Source of the DNA: Daphnia pulex | Lineage: Eukaryota > Arthropoda > Branchiopoda > Diplostraca > Daphniidae | NCBI RefSeq assembly: GCF_021134715.1 | Contig: NC_060026.1 | Coordinates: 372,001-436,000, forward strand | Direction of reading: 5' to 3' | Length of the DNA stretch: 64,000 bases | The notes under the pieces: model-generated | Database searches by the model: none | Told to the model about the DNA's origin: nothing | Seen by the model: only the letters and a program-made list of their open reading frames with translations | Shown: piece after piece, positions 59,611 to 64,000 of the stretch | Numbering within the stretch: position 1 is the first letter of the stretch | Layout: every line of letters starts with the position of its first letter | Translations under genes and position numbers: made by a program

Positions 59611-60507
59611 AGTAAGCTGTGTATTCATTTAATATCTCTTGGTGTGTGTTTCAATCACTTACTCGCCTCCAGCGTTTTGACTTGAGATATTGGATTGACA
59701 GTTCGTTAATAGCCATAAAGTTTTAGGAAATAAGGTCCGCCTTTTCTTGGCGACCAAGTGGTTCAAGTTGATTTGATATTTTGTTCATTTGACTAAACTT
59801 TAGAAATTTTTGATGGTGACTATATTATGCAAGTTATCTGCTCAGCTCCGAAATGGACGGCGGGAATGTGATGAGAAAATATCGTTCCCGGCTCTTGAAT
59901 ATTTGAATATCGGGACCAGAGCGGAGGTAGTGCGGGTTTCCATCTGTTGTCATTCATTAATTATGAGGGGCAGTTCGTGAGTCCCTGCACGACAGGTCAA
60001 GTATTGCCCTCTGCACTGCCCACCCATGTTGTCAAACCGAGTTTGTATTTAAATAGGGAGAGAGAAAAATGTGGCTGACACGTATATGCAACAGTAAACG
60101 GTATAATGGAGAATGTATATGCATTTCCTTTCTCTCTTTATGAATATCCAACGATTGTATGGGAGTCGCATCGGCTTCCAGCACCATGAATTATGTGTAT
60201 CAGCAACGGCGCAGTTGTTGGTGATTCTTTAAATCGATCCCATGCAGCGTAGGATTGAACGAAATTTAAATTTTTATATTTGACAGGTCGATTTGTTGAG
60301 ACTCTAGTGTCTCTTGGATTTGTTCATCACTAAGAAAAAAAGGAGCGACAAGACAGCATTAGAATGATAATTAATTCTTTAATAATCAACTTGTTTTTTG
60401 CTTGGTAATTGTGTCGTGATTTATTTTCGGTAATGATCAACTGTGCTGAGATTGGATTTCAAACGGAAACCAAATAATTCAATTCTAATCTTCTTTTTGG
60501 CGTTTAG

Positions 60508-60643
60508 AAACCAGTCGAGTGTCCAACGCCCATCGTCAATCACGCGTGCAAGTGAAAGTGACAACGTCGGAAACAGCAGAAATAATAAAAGAGATGAAAT
60601 GACCGAATTTATAACGGAACAAACAGCCGAAGGAAAGCCATGA
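60508..60643 (+). other. Possible 3' coding exon, unrecognised
   Basis: Following an AG acceptor (GTTTAG), one frame reads NQSSVQRPSSITRASESDN and ends EGKP-stop. Joining in phase to the exon at 59515 would instead use the frame ETSRVSNAHRQSRVQVKV, which ends at a TGA near 60600. Both are hydrophilic. No family recognised. Confidence 0.3.
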
Positions 60644-62640
60644 CAGGGTACTTTTGTCCATGTCTCATTTCTCGTCTAATTAGTTGTTAACTTCTTAATT
60701 GGCTTCACGGTATAGAGGAACAAGGCGATCGTTCCATTATTCCGCTCACGGAATATTCCAAAGACTCGTATGGCTGCATCACATCTTGTGTTGGGTACAC
60801 CAATTCGCCTTGTCCGATGGCCGTATTTAAAACGTTTATGTAATTTTTTGTTTTTTTGTCAACTTCTAGAACATCTCCAAGTTATGCAAAGTGTCGCCAT
60901 TTTATGCATTATGATTTTGGGCTTTTTTGAGAGAACCTTCCGTCTTTTGGTTTGTGTCGAATCGTCCTGACCTTTCTCCCTTTTCGTTGCGACACAAATA
61001 TCCTGCCGCCCACAACGGTCTGTTAAGTGGAGAGGTTCTGGGTGCATTTCGATCGATATCTCGTCCCGTGAAGGGTCCGCGAATTGGTTTCGACGGGTTT
61101 CGATGATTCTAGTTGCGGCCTTTACGTTAGTGCTGCACGTGATGGGTATAGAATTTGTGTCTAATCGTCGTGTATATCGATTTCATCTTCGGTTATCTAG
61201 TGCTTTATTTAGTGATCCAGTAGCTTTGCAAATCAATTTTCATCCCAAATAGGACGTCATCACTACCTGTTATGATGATGTGTTCCTATATTGCATCCCT
61301 AAAGATAGTCTGTGTCTTTGTCGGTAGCAAGGATTCCTTAAATTTCCGTGCGTAATCTGAAGTGATTTATTAAATTGATTTGAAACGAAATGTTTGTTTT
61401 GAAGACTGCTGTCTGCCCATTAATGTGAATAATTCCATAATTCGTGCGTCTTGTGATACGTTGTTAAAATAAACTAAAGATTGAGTAGAAGAAAAATTGT
61501 CATTGTAAAAATTGCATTCTTTTTTTACAAAGAAATGCAACGAACTGCAAATTATTGAAAATATTAGTCTTAACAATTGCAACTTCAACCGACTTCAACT
61601 AAATACGTCGGGTTAATACATCCCCCCCCCCACGGTTTTGTTTTTGTTTTCATTTATATTTCGCCCTCTGATGACGTTTTAGTCCACAGAAAAACCTTAT
61701 CCCCCAATTTCCAGTTCATCTACTGAGCAAACGAATTTTTTGACTTTTATAACATCGACTAAATATTTTTAAAAATAATTTTACACCACAACAACTTGCA
61801 TCAGCATGTATCCACAAAGTGCGTGTAAGCAGTTAATAAGACGTTCCAGCAATTTAAAATTTGTTAAATGGACGGTTTTTCCAGGATTTGAAAATAAGTA
61901 ATTATATTTAAAAGAGACCAATTATTTATTTTTCCTTTCTTTCTTTTAGTTTCTTTAATATATTGATGGTTGGTAATGGAACGGACCTTTCCCTTTCCTT
62001 AAACTGTTATCCGGCTCCGATTGAAATCAGACCTTCGCCTTCGAAAAGAAAAGGAAAACCGGCCGTTGGCAGACAGTCGCATCCAGACAGGTCCTAGAGG
62101 CACATGTTGAATGTTCCCCGTGTTGGGGCGGGCATTCCATTCCTAACGGTCGTATTACATCCAATGCTTATCAAGGTCACAAAATCAATGTGTTGTCTCG
62201 GCCGTAATAACCGGTCTCGTATCGGGTCGTCCTCAGGAGTTCACCTTTCCGACTTTTGTCTGGCCCCTTCAATACTTAACTATACACAATTCAAATGCTT
62301 TGATTCTTTCGTATAATATATATACTTTATTATTTCAATCTTCGACTTTTATTTAAAAAAAAAAAGAAAATTTCTGTCCGGTGAACCCGTCTGACAATCC
62401 TGTATACCTGTATTCTATAGTGCAGATATCGCTTTGGCTTTCATGTGTCAATCAAGGCGGAGAACATTTATTTACACAGATTCAAATCGTTCTACGTGGA
62501 AACCCATGCACATCTGTAGACAGGTAGGCTTCGAGCCCTAATTAGACCGGAATTCTACACAGACTGTATAAATGCCTGAATTCCTAATACACTCTCGGCG
62601 AAAGTAAAAACTATATAAAAGACTTTGGTTAGTCTGTATA
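60644..62640. other. Spacer with repeat copy 2
   Basis: AT-rich. 62130-62280 is the partner of the repeat at 55865-56010. The frames at 60770-60970 and 62104-62316 have no support. Confidence 0.4.
62130..62280 (+). repeat. Dispersed repeat, copy 2
   Basis: Related to 55865-56010, including CGTATTACATCCAATGCTTA and AATAACCGGTCTCGTAT blocks. Confidence 0.5.
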
Positions 62641-62649
62641 TGTCTAATG

Positions 62650-62700
62650 CCACCGTATATAAGAACCGAACCTCTTTGTAACGTCTTCATCAGTCACCAA
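62650..62700 (+). promoter_or_regulatory. TATA box and arthropod initiator
   Basis: TATATAAG at 62656-62663 is followed about 35 bp later by ATCAGTC (62689-62695), matching the arthropod initiator TCAGT. The start codon of the next gene is about 90 bp downstream. Confidence 0.6.
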
Positions 62701-62779
62701 AGTCATTTTCACCCAAAGGGACTAGACGTGGTTTTGTCCCTTTTTCAAGTTCATTTGAAAGCACCGCAGAGAGAAAACA

Positions 62780-64000
62780 ATGTTTTCCAACATTTATTTT
62801 GTTTTATGTAAAACACGCTTAACCCTTTATTTTATACCCAGCACATTCAATTTAATTCCATGGAAATTTCAACTGACCAGGTGTATTGGCGACTGAAGTG
62901 AATAGCATTCCAAGTATTCAGCAATTTCGGTCGAAATCAGCAACTGCCGAACCGTTGCTTCGATTCCCGTTCGTCCACACGTTGGCCAATCCCTGCGGTT
63001 TCCAACTGGAACCTGCATCACCTAATAATCTGGTGACTGTTGATGCTGAGCGACAGAATCCGGCCAATCATGTCGACACTTTGGCTCGACACAGATTAGC
63101 GCTGGCGCCGTTAAGGGACGTCAGGGAAGACATTTCGCTGGACCAGCAGGTCCTCGATTTCCTCGGCCCGTTTCGGGAGCTCATCACATCGGTTAATCAG
63201 CACTCGTTGAACGAGACGAAGATGAATAAGGAGCAATCCCGTCAAGAGTTGCAGCTCGTCGTTTCACAAGCCTTGCTCTTAATCCGCCGCATTTACTCGC
63301 CATCGGTTAGTCAACTTGAATTTTATTCTTGTATGAAATTGCATATGTATAATGTTATTTTACTACACTATAAAGGGGCTACGTAAATGCAAAGGCTTCC
63401 AGTTGGAGTCACTATCACGCAATAATTTATCAGTCGTTTTCTCCCGCAAGGTGAAAATGATTTCATTTTCAGTTATTAGTTTCAATTTGTTATGACGCAT
63501 TATTCTTGGACGCAGGGTATTCAATTAGAAGAGCTCTATGGCACTCTGATGATTATTTCGGCTCATTTGCATGTTATGGTTCGGGATGTTCATGATTCGA
63601 CCAGATTTTGTCCATTAGAAAATTTTGCCAAACTTCAAATCCTGCGGCAGTGAGACAACAATTTCATCCATTTGCTGATAACAACATGGGTTTTAATTGA
63701 TTTACTTTTTGTAGATTGGCGGGTACATTGGAAACGACCATGTGCCTCATATTACATTCTGCCATTGTGACCGAAAAATACGAAAATTTGAATTATTTCA
63801 CAGTCACTCGGAATGTCCTTCAGTCGTACGTGCACCGTTATTACACCTGCTCCGCAAGGTATATCTTTTTCCTATTTCCTCAATTGAACACCTGAGATAC
63901 ACGTTCAGATCTGACTTTTGCTTTTAACAGGGAGATTCAAAGCTGTCTGGTGTTACGCAATGCGTGCAAAATATTTAAATTCATTAAAAGACACTTTCAG
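62780..64000 (+). CDS. Secreted protein of unknown function (partial, runs off the window)
   Basis: Exons 62780-62807, 62881-63305, 63516-63649, 63715-63858 and 63931 onward join in phase to about 267 visible residues. The tiny first exon and start of the second encode MFSNIYFVLCVLATEVNS, a typical signal peptide; this join explains why no long single-frame start is seen. The mature part has a disordered, Asn/Pro-rich segment, then a helical region (LDQQVLDFLGPFRELI, QELQLVVSQALLLIRRIY, ELYGTLMIISAHLHVMV, LAGTLETTMCLILHSAIV) with a few Cys (CLILHS, YYTCSA, SCLVLRNACK). It may fold as a helical bundle. No family is recognised. A good TATA plus initiator precedes it. The C-terminus lies beyond the right edge. 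Confidence 0.7.

Noticed and set aside
1-64000. CRISPR arrays, operons, ribosome binding sites
   Set aside because: Split genes with introns and TATA promoters show eukaryotic nuclear DNA; no regularly spaced repeats were seen.

Overview
This is eukaryotic nuclear DNA with the look of a small-genome crustacean. Genes are split by many short introns (mostly 50-90 bp, GT-AG with a few GC-AG), sit close together on both strands, and lie in AT-rich spacers full of gene fragments. The protein families point to Daphnia or a close branchiopod: a C1q-like protein with fibrinogen-like segments, inactive trypsin-like serine protease homologues, IL-17-like cytokines and an ionotropic receptor. The assignment is inferred from gene style and families; no search was run.

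Left third (1-18 kb): the first exon of one secreted coiled-coil protein (28-144, minus) and a complete relative with a coiled coil, fibrinogen-like segments and a C1q domain (1634-3577, minus). Then come an 843-residue AIG1/GIMAP-like GTPase (5001-7602, minus), an intact eight-exon serine protease homologue (SPH, 9484-11100, minus), an orphan ankyrin exon, a broken truncated second copy of the GTPase with its upstream region (13985-15640), and a six-finger C2H2 zinc-finger gene (15719-17828, minus).

Middle (18-42 kb): mostly a graveyard. It holds a tRNA-derived element, a broken sorting-nexin-4-like gene (19637-20750), broken SPH copies (20.8-21.2, 30.6-32.0 and 37.8-38.1 kb), the 3' part of an Ig-like gene (21892-22545), an ankyrin pseudogene (29.5-29.9 kb), a palindrome-ended element flanked by TTAA (34543-34882) and another terminal-inverted-repeat element (32945-33333).

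Right third (42-64 kb): two near-identical IL-17-like cytokine genes (42779-43246 and 49047-49499) in a duplicated block of about 1.8 kb flank the second intact SPH gene (45761-47434). A further SPH fragment (55.0-55.6 kb) keeps a histidine where both intact copies have glutamine. A complete nine-exon ionotropic receptor (56821-58878, minus) follows, and a secreted protein of unknown function runs off the right edge (62780-64000).

Together the window reads as a birth-and-death island of secreted and immune-type genes: repeated duplication, shared promoter blocks carried with the copies, and many decayed relatives. The SPH family is the strongest theme. Both intact members have lost the catalytic His and Ser, each Ser by a different substitution, while reading frames and splice sites are kept, so they probably act as non-enzymatic cofactors or binding proteins.
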